Source: Mesorhizobium prunaredense | GTDB taxonomy: Bacteria > Pseudomonadota > Alphaproteobacteria > Rhizobiales > Rhizobiaceae | Direction: 5' to 3' | Assembly: GCF_900156895.1 (NCBI RefSeq) | Contig: NZ_FTPD01000005.1 | Coordinates: 145,977 to 209,976, forward strand | DNA length: 64,000 nt | Part shown: positions 55,437 to 64,000 of the stretch, piece by piece | How the letters are laid out: each line of letters starts with the position of its first letter | How positions within the stretch are numbered: the first letter of the stretch is position 1 | Made by a program: the position numbers and the translations under genes | The notes under the pieces: generated by a model | Told to the model about the DNA's origin: nothing | Databases searched by the model: none | What the model saw: only the letters and a program-made list of their open reading frames with translations

Positions 55437-56621
55437 ATGACCACCGAGAAGCACCGGCCGCGACGGGCCCTCAGCGCCAACGCCGTGGGGATTGCGCTGG
55501 TTGCTCCGCTGGCGCTGTTCCTTCTCGCCACCTTCTTCATCCCGCTCGGCGGCATGCTGTTTCTGTCCGTCGACGACCGGGAGCTCGGCAAGGTGATGCC
55601 CGGCACCGTCGCGGCGTTGGCCGATTGGGACGGGGCAGGGCTGCCGGGACCGGCAGCGTTCGAAGCTGCGGGTCGCGATCTGGTAGAGGCGCGCAAGGCA
55701 AAAATTGCCGGAACCGCCGCGCGCCGGTTGGGCTATGAGGCTAGCGCATGGCGCACGACAATCCAGTCGACCGCGCGTGCCTTGCCGCGCGACATTGCCG
55801 CCGTCACCGACTGGAAATCCACGCTAATCGCGGCCGATGACGCCTGGGGCAAGCCGGACATCTGGCAGGCTCTCGCTCGGGCGCGCGGCCCGCTCACCGA
55901 TGTCTACCTGTCGTCGGCGCTCGGGCTGCAGGGCGGCCAGGACAGCACGCTCTACGTCAATGTGCTGGCGCGCACCTTCGTCATCGCCTTGTCGGCAACC
56001 GCGATCTGCATCCTTCTGGCGCTGCCTGCCGCTTACCTATTGGCGAGCGTCGGCCCGATCACAGCCAACCTCTTGATGATGGCGCTGCTGTTGCCGTTGT
56101 GGACCTCGGTGCTGGTGCGCTCGACGTCCTGGCTGGTCATCCTGCAAAAGAACGGCATCTTCAACCAGGTGCTGATCAGCCTCAACATCATCGATACGCC
56201 GCTCGAGCTCGTCTACAACCGCATCGGTGTGCTGGTTGCGCTCACCCACATCCTTTTGCCTTACGCCGTGCTGCCCCTCTATGCCTCGATGAAGGCGCTG
56301 CCGCGCTCTCAGATGCAGGCGGCGCGATCGTTGGGGGCCGGGCCACTCAACAGCTTCTTCCGCATCTACCTGCCGCAGATCGTTCCTGGGATCTCGGCCG
56401 GCGGGCTTTTGGTGTTCATTCTGGCGCTGGGTTACTACATCACGCCGTTGCTTCTCGGCGGGCAGGGCGACCAGATGCTGCCGTTCTACATCGCCTACAA
56501 CACGCTGCAGGCGCTGAATTGGGGCCTCGCCGCCGCTCTCGCCAGCATTTTGCTCATCGCGACCGTCATCCTCTACGCGCTCTATGTGCGGCTTGTCGGC
56601 GTGCAGCGGGTAGGGGTCTGA
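55437..56621 (+). CDS. ABC permease (PotB type) with large periplasmic insert
   Basis: This 394-residue permease is longer than the usual 280-300 residues. After the first membrane helix comes a soluble stretch of about 120 residues (residues about 45-165) before the remaining five helices. The EAA-type loop contains MQAARSLGAGPLNSFFRIYL. The insert is expected outside the membrane and may contact one of the binding proteins. GGGAG precedes the ATG. Confidence 0.9.
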   Translation: MTTEKHRPRRALSANAVGIALVAPLALFLLATFFIPLGGMLFLSVDDRELGKVMPGTVAALADWDGAGLPGPAAFEAAGRDLVEARKAKIAGTAARRLGYEASAWRTTIQSTARALPRDIAAVTDWKSTLIAADDAWGKPDIWQALARARGPLTDVYLSSALGLQGGQDSTLYVNVLARTFVIALSATAICILLALPAAYLLASVGPITANLLMMALLLPLWTSVLVRSTSWLVILQKNGIFNQVLISLNIIDTPLELVYNRIGVLVALTHILLPYAVLPLYASMKALPRSQMQAARSLGAGPLNSFFRIYLPQIVPGISAGGLLVFILALGYYITPLLLGGQGDQMLPFYIAYNTLQALNWGLAAALASILLIATVILYALYVRLVGVQRVGV

Positions 56622-56622
56622 G

Positions 56623-57423
56623 ATGCTGGACAGCACGCGTATCTGGCTGTGGGGCGGCCGGCTCGCCGGAGCCCTGGTGCTGGGCTTCCTGCTGTTGCCG
56701 ATCTTCGCCATTGTGCCGCTTTCCTTCAATGGCGGCTCGATCCTGGCCTATCCGCTCCAGGGCCTGTCGCTCAAATGGTACGCTGCCGTCACCTCGACGC
56801 CGCGCTGGCTGCACGCTGTCGGCAACTCGCTGATCGTAGCGGTGTCGACGGTGGCTATCGCGACGCCGCTCGGCACGCTGGCAGCGCTCGGTCTCGATCG
56901 CATCCAGTTTCCGGGGAAATCGTTGCTGATGGCGCTGTTGATCTCGCCGATGATCGTGCCGGTCATCATCACGGCGGTTGGGGTTTATTTCTTCTTCGCG
57001 CCGCTTGGCCTCGCAAACAGCCTGACCGGGCTGGTGTTGGCGCATGCGGTGATTGCGGTCCCGCTTGTCCTCGTCACCGTCAATGCTTCGGTGAGCCAGC
57101 TGGACAGAGGCTTATTGCGGGCCGCAGAGAGCCTCGGCGCGTCGCCCATGACAACCTTCCGAAAGATCACCGTTCCGCTCATCCTGCCTGGTATTGTCTC
57201 CGGCACAATTTTTGCTTTTGCCGCTTCCTTCGACGAGGTGGTGATCGCCCTCATGATCACCGGTCCCGGCCAGAAGACCCTGCCCCGGGAACTGCTTAGC
57301 GGAACCCGCGAAAACCTCGACCCGACCGTGCTGGCGGTTGCCAGCATCCTGATTGCCATATCAGCGGGGCTGCTGTTGCTGCTGACCCTCGTTCAGCACC
57401 GGTCGGCTAAGCACCACACCTGA
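56623..57423 (+). CDS. ABC permease (PotC type)
   Basis: This 266-residue permease has six membrane helices and the ATPase-docking loop LLRAAESLGASPMTTFRKIT. It begins one base after the PotB-like stop, so the two are translated together. It completes the importer with the ATPase and PotB-like permease. Confidence 0.92.
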   Translation: MLDSTRIWLWGGRLAGALVLGFLLLPIFAIVPLSFNGGSILAYPLQGLSLKWYAAVTSTPRWLHAVGNSLIVAVSTVAIATPLGTLAALGLDRIQFPGKSLLMALLISPMIVPVIITAVGVYFFFAPLGLANSLTGLVLAHAVIAVPLVLVTVNASVSQLDRGLLRAAESLGASPMTTFRKITVPLILPGIVSGTIFAFAASFDEVVIALMITGPGQKTLPRELLSGTRENLDPTVLAVASILIAISAGLLLLLTLVQHRSAKHHT

Positions 57424-57448
57424 ACAAGCCTGTAAAAGGAAAGATTGC

Positions 57449-58573
57449 ATGAACGTGACCCGAAGAACGGCCCTTGGGCTGGCGGCGAGCGCCAGCCTGC
57501 TGGCGGGCTCCGGCAATGCACTGGCCGGAAGCGCCATCTCCCAGGAGCACCGCAGCATGGAGCATCTCTACAAGGCGGCGCTTGCCGAAGGCGGACGTGT
57601 CATCGTCTATGCCGGCGGTGACACACCCGGCCAGCAGGATGGCACCAAGAAGGCGTTCGAACAGAAATTTCCGGGTGTGACGCTCGACGTGATCGTGGAC
57701 TATTCGAAGTTCCACGAGGCCCGCATCGACAACCAGATCGCCACCAAGACACTCGTTCCCGACATCGTCCAGATCCAGACGCTGCAGAACTTTCCGCGCT
57801 GGAAGAAGGAGGGTGTCCTGCAGCCCTACAAACCGATCGGCTGGGACAACGTCTATCGCGCCTTTAAAGACGGCGACGGCGCCTATACCGGCGTATTCGT
57901 CGACGCGTTCTCCAATCTGGTCAATTCAAAGCTGCTCCCAGATCAGGCGACTTGGCCGCGCGAGGCCAAGGATTATCTGCGCCCCGAATTCAAGGGCAAG
58001 ATCGTGCTGACCCATCCGACCGATGACGATGCGGTGCTGTTCTGGTTCAAGCAGGTCATCGACAAATATGGTTGGGACTATGTGGCTGAGTTGGCCAAGC
58101 AGGAGCCGATCTTTGTGCGCGGTACGCAGGCGCCGACGGACATGGTGGAAGGCGGCCAGGCCACCGTCACCTTCTCGACCGACGGCGGGCTTGTGCCGTT
58201 CCCGGGCACCGTCTCCCGCTTCGTGCTGCCGAAGGAGGACCCGTTCGTCGCCTGGCCGCAGCAGGCCGCCATCCTTAAAGGAGCAAAACATCCCGAAGCC
58301 GCAAAGCTCTATCTGAGCTGGCTGCTCGACAAGGAGACGCAAACGAACGTCTGGTACATGTGGTCGGTGCGCACTGACATCGCGCCGCCGGACGGCTACA
58401 AGCCGATCTGGGAATACAAGAACGGCGATCCGACCGCTTTCGGAAAGTTCCTTGCCGATCGCGGGGCCGTCGAAAGCTTCCGTTCCCTGATAGGACTCTA
58501 CCTCGGTGAGGCAAAGGGCGAACCCTCGCCGGGTCACCTCGGACTGCACCCCGACAAGGCGCTGCCGCACTAG
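57449..58573 (+). CDS. Second extracellular solute-binding protein
   Basis: This 374-residue exported protein starts with a Tat-like signal (VTRRTALGLAASASLLAG). The body is of the iron/extracellular-binding type (GGRVIVYAGGDTPGQQDGTK; FSTDGGLVPFPGT). It is not closely similar to the first binding protein at 54,331, so the transporter may use two receptors. AAAGGAAAG precedes the ATG. Confidence 0.85.
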   Translation: MNVTRRTALGLAASASLLAGSGNALAGSAISQEHRSMEHLYKAALAEGGRVIVYAGGDTPGQQDGTKKAFEQKFPGVTLDVIVDYSKFHEARIDNQIATKTLVPDIVQIQTLQNFPRWKKEGVLQPYKPIGWDNVYRAFKDGDGAYTGVFVDAFSNLVNSKLLPDQATWPREAKDYLRPEFKGKIVLTHPTDDDAVLFWFKQVIDKYGWDYVAELAKQEPIFVRGTQAPTDMVEGGQATVTFSTDGGLVPFPGTVSRFVLPKEDPFVAWPQQAAILKGAKHPEAAKLYLSWLLDKETQTNVWYMWSVRTDIAPPDGYKPIWEYKNGDPTAFGKFLADRGAVESFRSLIGLYLGEAKGEPSPGHLGLHPDKALPH

Positions 58574-58654
58574 AGACCGTCAGAGTATCGGGTCGTCGGG
58601 CTATTCGGCGGATTTTTTCGCGTGGGCAAGCGTCTGCGAAGCAACAGGTGAGCC

Positions 58655-59254
58655 ATGAATATCTCCGTCATCTGCGCAAGCCTTCGCAAGGGCTCGTTCA
58701 ATATGATGCTGGCGCGGAACCTCGCCGCGCTGGCTCCAGGCGACATGCGGCTTACGCTGCTGGAGTACTTGGAACTCTTTCCGCACTACTGCGCCGATAT
58801 CGCGGAAACGCCCGAGATCGTCACGAGATGGGTTGACGCCATCGCAGCCGCGGATGGCGTCATCGTCGTATCGCCCGAATACAACCATTCTGTCCCGGGC
58901 ACGCTCAAAAATGCGCTCGACTGGATTTCCCGAGATCCCGGCAAGCCTTTCGCTGGGAAGCCCGTTGCCCTTCAATCGGCTTCAACAGGGATGCTCGGCG
59001 GCGCGCGCATGCAGTACCACCTCCGTCAGATCATGGTCTTCTTCGATGCGCGCTTGCTGAACAAACCTGAACTGTTCGTCAGCCACGCCGCCTCCAGATT
59101 CTCCGCCGACGGGACCCTTCGCGACGAAAACACCGCTGGGGCGGTAGCCGCGCATTTGGCCGCTTTTCGGCTGTTCGTGCGCGACCATCAACCTGAAAGA
59201 CCGTGGGGCTCAAATGACGTTCAACAGGCGGGCGCTGGCGAACCGATCGTCTGA
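58655..59254 (+). CDS. NADPH-dependent FMN reductase family protein
   Basis: This 199-residue flavodoxin-fold protein has VICASLRKGSFNMMLARN at the phosphate-binding N-terminus and VVSPEYNHSVPGTLKNALDW, the family signature. It may supply reduced flavin or reduce quinones for the pathway. It stands between the second binding protein and an aldehyde dehydrogenase on the same strand. Confidence 0.9.
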   Translation: MNISVICASLRKGSFNMMLARNLAALAPGDMRLTLLEYLELFPHYCADIAETPEIVTRWVDAIAAADGVIVVSPEYNHSVPGTLKNALDWISRDPGKPFAGKPVALQSASTGMLGGARMQYHLRQIMVFFDARLLNKPELFVSHAASRFSADGTLRDENTAGAVAAHLAAFRLFVRDHQPERPWGSNDVQQAGAGEPIV

Positions 59255-59300
59255 AAGGCAGGCAGCATAAGACGACGTTGGCAGCAGGAGGACACGATCC

Positions 59301-60755
59301 ATGCAACTCAAGGACAAGACGCTATTCAGGCAAGCAGCCCTGGTCGGAGGGTCATGGGTCGAGGCCGATGCCACAAACGCAATTGAGGTCAACGACCCTG
59401 CTTCAGGCGAGGTTATTGGCGTCGTTCCCAAGCTCGGGGCCGCGGAGACGAAAGCCGCCATTGTGGCGGCCGAGAGGGCTCAGAAGGAATGGGCAGCGCA
59501 CACCGCGAAGGAACGAGCCGGTATCCTGCGTCGTTGGTTCGAACTGATGATGGAGAACCAGGATGATCTTGGGCGCATCCTGACTTATGAGCAGGGCAAG
59601 CCGCTGGCTGAGGCGAAAGGGGAAATCGCCTATGGCGCCAGCTTCATCGAATGGTTTGCGGAAGAAGCACGCAGGGTCTACGGCGATATCGTTCCAGGGC
59701 ATCAGCGGGACAAGCGCATCTTGGTTATGAAGCAGCCGATCGGCGTGGTCGCGGCGATCACACCCTGGAACTTTCCGAACGCGATGATCACGCGTAAAGC
59801 CGGCCCCGCGCTCGCCGCCGGTTGCGCAATGGTGCTCAAACCTGCTTCGCAAACGCCGTTCTCGGCGATTGCTCTTGGCGTCCTCGCGGAACGGGCCGGT
59901 CTACCCGCCGGACTGTTCAGCGTCATCACGGGCTCGGCCCGCGAAATTGGCGGGGAAATGACCAACAACACCACGGTGCGAAAACTCACCTTTACCGGTT
60001 CCACGGAGATCGGCGCCGAGCTCTACCGGCAGAGCGCTTCGACCATCAAGAAACTCGGCCTGGAACTCGGCGGCAACGCACCATTCATCGTGTTCGACGA
60101 CGCCGATCTCGACGCCGCAGTCGAAGGAGCGCTGATCGCGAAATTCCGCAACAACGGCCAGACGTGCGTCTGCGCCAATCGCCTCTATGTTCAAGATGGC
60201 GTCTACGATGCCTTCGCGCGAAAGCTAGCCGCGGCCGTCGGCAAGCTGAAGACCGGAAATGGGTTTGATGAAGGCGTCGTGCTTGGGCCCCTCATCGACG
60301 CTCCGGCACTTTCCAAGGTCGAAGAGCATGTCTCGGACGCCATTGCGAAAGGCGCCCGAATTGTCCAGGGCGGCCGCCGCCATGCGCTGGGCGGCACGTT
60401 CTACGAGGCAACCGTCCTGGCAGATGTCACCTCTAACATGTCCGTGGCCAAGGAGGAGACCTTCGGTCCGCTCGCACCGTTTTTCCGCTTCAAGGACGAG
60501 ACGGATGTTATCGCGCAGGCCAATGATACCGAATTCGGCCTTGCCTCGTACTTCTACGCCAAGGACTTGTCGCGCGTGTTCCGCGTCGCGGAGGCGCTGG
60601 AATACGGGATGGTCGGCGTCAACACCGGTCTTATCTCCACAGCCGAAGCCCCATTCGGCGGCGTCAAATCTTCGGGTTTGGGTCGGGAGGGGTCGCGCTA
60701 CGGCATCGAGGAGTTCACCGAAATCAAATATGTCTGTCTCGGCGGCATCGCATGA
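59301..60755 (+). CDS. NAD(P)-dependent aldehyde dehydrogenase (GabD-like)
   Basis: This 484-residue dehydrogenase resembles succinate-semialdehyde dehydrogenase: [20 protein letters not shown] with the active Glu, Cys in GQTCVCANR, and [20 protein letters not shown]. The length and the [10 protein letters not shown] region match GabD-type enzymes. It is the second aldehyde dehydrogenase of the island and may take the pathway product into central metabolism. Confidence 0.92.
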   Translation: MQLKDKTLFRQAALVGGSWVEADATNAIEVNDPASGEVIGVVPKLGAAETKAAIVAAERAQKEWAAHTAKERAGILRRWFELMMENQDDLGRILTYEQGKPLAEAKGEIAYGASFIEWFAEEARRVYGDIVPGHQRDKRILVMKQPIGVVAAITPWNFPNAMITRKAGPALAAGCAMVLKPASQTPFSAIALGVLAERAGLPAGLFSVITGSAREIGGEMTNNTTVRKLTFTGSTEIGAELYRQSASTIKKLGLELGGNAPFIVFDDADLDAAVEGALIAKFRNNGQTCVCANRLYVQDGVYDAFARKLAAAVGKLKTGNGFDEGVVLGPLIDAPALSKVEEHVSDAIAKGARIVQGGRRHALGGTFYEATVLADVTSNMSVAKEETFGPLAPFFRFKDETDVIAQANDTEFGLASYFYAKDLSRVFRVAEALEYGMVGVNTGLISTAEAPFGGVKSSGLGREGSRYGIEEFTEIKYVCLGGIA

Positions 60756-61333
60756 AAGGCGGCTCGACCACATCGGCGTCAACTGTCGGCGGGCTGGCAG
60801 CTGCCAAGCTGGTCAAATTTCTCCAGCGGACGTCCTGAGCGAGCGGCATCGACCAGAACGAAGATTGCAGACATTCAACCCGCTGGAATCGAGGTCGTGA
60901 TCTGACCCGGTCCAGTCGTTCACGCCACACCTCAGGAACGAGTGTCTGCCAGCTAGGCGGTCTGCGGCAGGAGTGCTCTTGTCGAGAGCAATGCGGCTCT
61001 CGGCGGTAAGGATTGTTATCTTGCAGACTATCGCGCCGTAGCGTGCAATCAGCGGGATTCACGGACCGCGAGAGTTTCGAACCTGTATGTTGAGCAACCA
61101 TGCTGTCGCCCAATTTCCGCTAAACTAGCGAATGAAGCCGTTCAACGGCAGAACATCGAACGACTGCTCCTGGCGCTAATTGCTCGTTCCCATCGACGAG
61201 ACGAATGGCAACATTCCACCCTGTTGCGACCTTGCGCGCGGTCCGGTTTTGGACGCGCTGGTACGGGTTGAGATCTTTCAAGCCGGGGGAGTATCTCATC
61301 GATCCGATTGATCGGATGGCCATCATATAGCGC
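60756..61333. other. Non-coding region with no recognised gene
   Basis: This 578-base stretch separates the GabD-like gene from the ASKHA-type gene. Frames across it show no family features, and no repeat or terminator was clear. It is probably the boundary between the catabolic island and the H4MPT-linked genes. Confidence 0.4.
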
Positions 61334-62383
61334 CTACAATCGAGACCCCGCCAGCAGCGCCACCGCTGACGCGGGCGCGACGCTGCTGGCTTCGCCGCGA
61401 ACGGCGTCATCTGCGGGGATGATCTCGGCGAAATCGACGAAGCGGCGTTCCATGCGTTCGGCCAATCGCCTGATCTGCCAGCGGCCGGTCCCGGCGCCGA
61501 CGATCGGCGCATCCCGGGCAAGGGACCCGGCAACCAGGGACCCGGCAACCAGGGACGCTGCGTCGTGGATCCTGCGCAACTGCTGTTCGCTGAACCAGCG
61601 CGCGATTTCACGCCATTCCGGCAGGGTCAGTTCGGTGGCGTCGCGCCCGATCATGCGCGCCAGCCGCGCGATCGAGCCATCGATCGTCTTTTCCTTGCCG
61701 TCGGCGGAAGCGTGCCTGTCGTCCTTTTCGTCGAGCACCCCGAGGATCCGGTGCGCGTCGGCGATCGAGGCGAAATACTCGTTCATCAGCGGCGTCAGCC
61801 TGCCGCGGACGGGGGCCGACGAGGCGACGCCGAACAGGAACGTCCTGGTGAAGCCGGTATAGACCAGTTCGCCGCTCAGAAGCCGTCCGGCATCGGTGTA
61901 GCCGTCATTGGCGACGGCGCCATTTCTAATGGCGATAATGTCGGTGGTGGTCGAGCCCATGTCGACGAACAGGGCATCGCCGGCAAGCTTTGCCACCAAC
62001 GACGCTGTCGCATGCCAGTTGGCGGAGGCGACATCGGCGCTCAGCCGCGCTGCCTGCTCGACCCCGACAAAGCCGGACGGCCCGGCATAAATCAGGTTTT
62101 CGCCTGGGACTCGCGCTGAAATCTCATCCAGCAGGGCCGCGACGCCGGCGTCGCGGGACGGAAAGACGTCCGCAAGTTCGCCGGTCATGGTGAATGCGTT
62201 GAGATCGGCGCCCGCATAAATCGGAGCTGTTTCCTCGAATGCCGAGGTCAGGGTATGGAGCCCTAGCCAAAGCGGCGTGGCGATCGTTACCGCCTCGACG
62301 ATGCGGCCGTCTTGCGCACGCGTCACCTTCAGATGCGCGCCGCCAATATCGAAGCCGGCAACGATGCTCTTTCTTTTTTCCAC
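61334..62383 (-). CDS. H4MPT-linked C1 transfer pathway protein (hydantoinase/ASKHA fold)
   Basis: This 349-residue protein has the ASKHA phosphate-binding motifs VAGFDIGGAHLKVT and ALFVDMGSTTTDII, and belongs to the hydantoinase/oxoprolinase-like family conserved in H4MPT-using methylotrophs. It probably acts as a ligase or kinase in cofactor synthesis; the reaction is unknown. It begins with GTG. A tandem 15-base duplication near the 3' end repeats the residues LVAGS twice. Confidence 0.87.
   Translation of the reverse strand: MEKRKSIVAGFDIGGAHLKVTRAQDGRIVEAVTIATPLWLGLHTLTSAFEETAPIYAGADLNAFTMTGELADVFPSRDAGVAALLDEISARVPGENLIYAGPSGFVGVEQAARLSADVASANWHATASLVAKLAGDALFVDMGSTTTDIIAIRNGAVANDGYTDAGRLLSGELVYTGFTRTFLFGVASSAPVRGRLTPLMNEYFASIADAHRILGVLDEKDDRHASADGKEKTIDGSIARLARMIGRDATELTLPEWREIARWFSEQQLRRIHDAASLVAGSLVAGSLARDAPIVGAGTGRWQIRRLAERMERRFVDFAEIIPADDAVRGEASSVAPASAVALLAGSRL
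61522..61551. repeat. In-frame tandem 15-bp duplication
   Basis: Two copies of GGGACCCGGCAACCA (61,522-61,536 and 61,537-61,551) lie inside the ASKHA-type gene and add five codons, giving LVAGSLVAGSL. The frame is kept. It is likely recent slippage and could vary among strains. Confidence 0.85.
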
Positions 62384-62439
62384 ACTTCAAGCTTTCATCA
62401 CGGTTGGTCACGGGCAGTTGGTCAGCGAGAAAAAGAGCG

Positions 62440-63138
62440 TTGCGTATCATTCCGGTTCTCGACCTGAAAGGCGGCGAAGTGGTGCGCGCCCAGCAAGGAA
62501 AACGCGATCGCTACAGGCCGATCGTCACGCCGCTCAGCCAAACGTCCGATGTCGTTGCGGTCGCTGAGGGCCTGCGCCGGCTTTACCCTTTTGCGACCTT
62601 CTATATCGCCGATCTCGATGCCATCGAAGGCGGAACGCCAAACAGTGGCGCGCTTGCCCGGCTGAAGGCGATGGCGGAGCCGCCGGAGCTTTGGGTCGAT
62701 GCCGGCATCGGAGACGAGAAAACACTTTCGGCAGCACTTGCCGAACCCTGGCTTTACCCGGTCCTGGGATCCGAATCGCAGCAGGACGACGCGCTGTTGC
62801 GGCGTTTTTGCGATCATCCGGAGCTTATCCTGTCGCTGGATTTCTTCGACGATGGGTTTCGCGGTCCGGCATCATTTCTCGACGAGCCGGCGCTTTGGCC
62901 GCAAAAGGTGATCGTCATGACATTGGCCAAGGTCGGTTCCGCCTCCGGTCCCGATTTCACGCGGCTCGAGGCGATCAAGGCGATGGCTGGAAGCCGCTCC
63001 GTCGTCGCGGCCGGCGGGGTGCGCAACGAGGCTGACATTCGCGCCCTTTCGTCACTCGGTATCGCCGCGGCGCTGGTTGCGACGTCGCTGCATGACGGCA
63101 CGCTCACGCCGGGGCACCTCGCAACGCTTGGCACCTGA
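62440..63138 (+). CDS. HisA-like TIM-barrel protein, H4MPT-linked
   Basis: This 232-residue protein has the HisA/HisF TIM-barrel pattern (RIIPVLDLKGGEVVRA; FYIADLDAIEGG; VVAAGGVRNEADIRAL). Its place beside the H4MPT-linked gene, not a his operon, and its HisA-like proteins in other methylotrophs suggest a cofactor-synthesis role. The first codon is probably the TTG at 62,440 after GAGAAAAAGAG; another TTG lies upstream. It is divergent from the ASKHA-type gene. Confidence 0.8.
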   Translation: MRIIPVLDLKGGEVVRAQQGKRDRYRPIVTPLSQTSDVVAVAEGLRRLYPFATFYIADLDAIEGGTPNSGALARLKAMAEPPELWVDAGIGDEKTLSAALAEPWLYPVLGSESQQDDALLRRFCDHPELILSLDFFDDGFRGPASFLDEPALWPQKVIVMTLAKVGSASGPDFTRLEAIKAMAGSRSVVAAGGVRNEADIRALSSLGIAAALVATSLHDGTLTPGHLATLGT

Positions 63139-63177
63139 CAAACGCTGGGCACCTGACAAACGCTGGGCACCTGACAG
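63124..63177 (+). repeat. Three tandem 18-bp copies at the end of the HisA-like gene
   Basis: Three copies of an 18-base unit (63,124-63,141, 63,142-63,159, 63,160-63,177) with one or two differences overlap the stop of the HisA-like gene. Each copy repeats GCACCTGACA, so each carries the stop codon TGA. It is likely slippage and does not extend the protein. Confidence 0.85.
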
Positions 63178-63420
63178 TCGTGTAGCCTCGAACTTCGGCC
63201 GCGGAAACAGGCCTCGTAGAGCGGCGGACTCTCAAGTCGATCGTCTCGCCGTTCTATTTCTTTGCTGGAGCATCGGATTCCCAAAACAAGTCCCACCCTC
63301 GGGTCAGGCCCGAAGGCAGGCTCTTCATCCGGTGCTCTAAAGGCCCAGAAGTTTTTTCAGGCGGCGCAACAGACCATCCGGCTCGGCGGAGGGTTTTGCC
63401 TGTGCGGGGCTGTCTCTTGT

Positions 63421-63927
63421 CTAAGCCGCGAACGGATGTTTCACCTGGTCCCGCTTATCCGTGGCTTCGGCGGCCGTCGGCGTTCCCGCGACCGCGCGCT
63501 GGATGGCTTCCTTCGTCGCTTCGTAATTGTACTTCTGGATCTTGGCGTCGTCCGCCGCGTCCCAATGGATGAAAACGCCGACGCAGATGAACAGATCGTC
63601 CGCCTCGTTGGCAGGGATGATCCCCTCGGCGACGCTGTCCTGCACGGCCTTTGCAACCGCATGCTGGGCCGGGCCGAACATCTGCACGGCCTGCTTGGCG
63701 CCCTTGATCGTGACCTTGTTGAACATCACGGTGTTGGGCTTGCACTGAAGATTGGGCGCGATCACCGCCAAAAGGGAGGTAAAGCCGTCCTTGTTGTTGG
63801 TAAGCGCGTTGCAAAATGCCGTTTCGACCGCGCTCCCCCGCGGGCCGATGAGCAGGTCGACATGCGCCACTTCGTTGCCGTCTCCTACCAGCGATTCACC
63901 GACCATTACTTTCGAGATCTTTGCCAT
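63421..63927 (-). CDS. fae: Formaldehyde-activating enzyme
   Basis: This 168-residue protein is Fae, which condenses formaldehyde with H4MPT to methylene-H4MPT. It has the conserved start [17 protein letters not shown], catalytic His22 in [10 protein letters not shown], and [17 protein letters not shown] and [16 protein letters not shown] precedes the ATG at 63,927. It provides the entry of XoxF-made formaldehyde into the H4MPT pathway. Confidence 0.97.
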   Translation of the reverse strand: MAKISKVMVGESLVGDGNEVAHVDLLIGPRGSAVETAFCNALTNNKDGFTSLLAVIAPNLQCKPNTVMFNKVTIKGAKQAVQMFGPAQHAVAKAVQDSVAEGIIPANEADDLFICVGVFIHWDAADDAKIQKYNYEATKEAIQRAVAGTPTAAEATDKRDQVKHPFAA

Positions 63928-64000
63928 GCCAATTTTCCTCCAAGACACAGTTATGGTGTCCAAAGACGCCGCAAACCGAGCGAGCGCTCGATGGACAGCT

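Noticed and set aside
62440..63138. Histidine biosynthesis enzyme HisA
   Set aside because: No other his genes nearby, and the position with fae and the ASKHA protein matches the H4MPT-linked homologue.

Overview
The window reads as a chromosomal segment of a high-GC alphaproteobacterium (Hyphomicrobiales/Rhizobiales-like) that oxidises methanol and probably fixes CO2. The evidence is a lanthanide-type methanol dehydrogenase set (xoxF, xoxG, xoxJ), a complete pqqABCDE operon, a red-type (form IC) RuBisCO operon with cbbX and a divergent cbbR, genes linked to tetrahydromethanopterin (H4MPT) and methanofuran, formaldehyde-activating enzyme (fae), and a rhizobial-style palindromic intergenic repeat. 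No tRNA, rRNA, CRISPR array or complete insertion sequence was seen.

Layout. 1-0.9 kb: a dihydropteroate synthase on the plus strand. 0.9-8.5 kb (minus): pqqA-B-C-D-E, a CXXCW protein, and xoxF-xoxG-xoxJ. 8.5-14.3 kb: the xoxF upstream region, a small secreted protein, and a minus-strand operon joining a small CXC-rich protein, a NitT/TauT-type ABC transporter, a quinoprotein-relay metallohydrolase and a SoxYZ-like carrier. 14.3-15.4 kb: a palindromic repeat element and a c-type cytochrome. 15.4-25.4 kb (minus): the Calvin operon cbbF-P-T-A-L-S-X-E, a thioredoxin-like gene and a phosphoglycolate phosphatase, with cbbR divergent at 25.5 kb. 26.7-35.2 kb: an accessory module with an RND efflux pump, a TetR regulator beside a decayed TetR copy, two long matching operators, a ketoacyl synthase, an SDR and an NTF2-like protein. 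35.4-40.8 kb (minus): the ABC/beta-propeller cluster commonly linked to PQQ alcohol dehydrogenases. 41.0-45.4 kb (plus): methanofuran/H4MPT biosynthesis genes, led by a three-domain fusion. 45.4-60.8 kb: gene remnants, then an IclR-linked catabolic island with two MoaF-like proteins, FAH-type hydrolase, CMD, VOC enzyme, two aldehyde dehydrogenases, a FMN reductase and a polyamine-type ABC transporter with two binding proteins. 61.3-63.9 kb: an ASKHA-fold protein, a HisA-like protein and fae, again H4MPT-linked.

How it fits together (inference). XoxF oxidises methanol in the periplasm with PQQ and a lanthanide and passes electrons to XoxG. Formaldehyde enters the H4MPT pathway through Fae; the 41-45 kb and 61-63 kb genes supply or modify its cofactors. 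The resulting CO2 can be fixed by the Calvin operon. The 46-61 kb island looks like an independent, substrate-unknown catabolic unit, and the 27-35 kb module looks like an acquired efflux/lipid-modification unit.

Starts were refined by hand where a Shine-Dalgarno, a 1-4 base stop/start overlap or a signal peptide favoured an internal codon. Family names come from recognised motifs and gene context only; no database search was possible.
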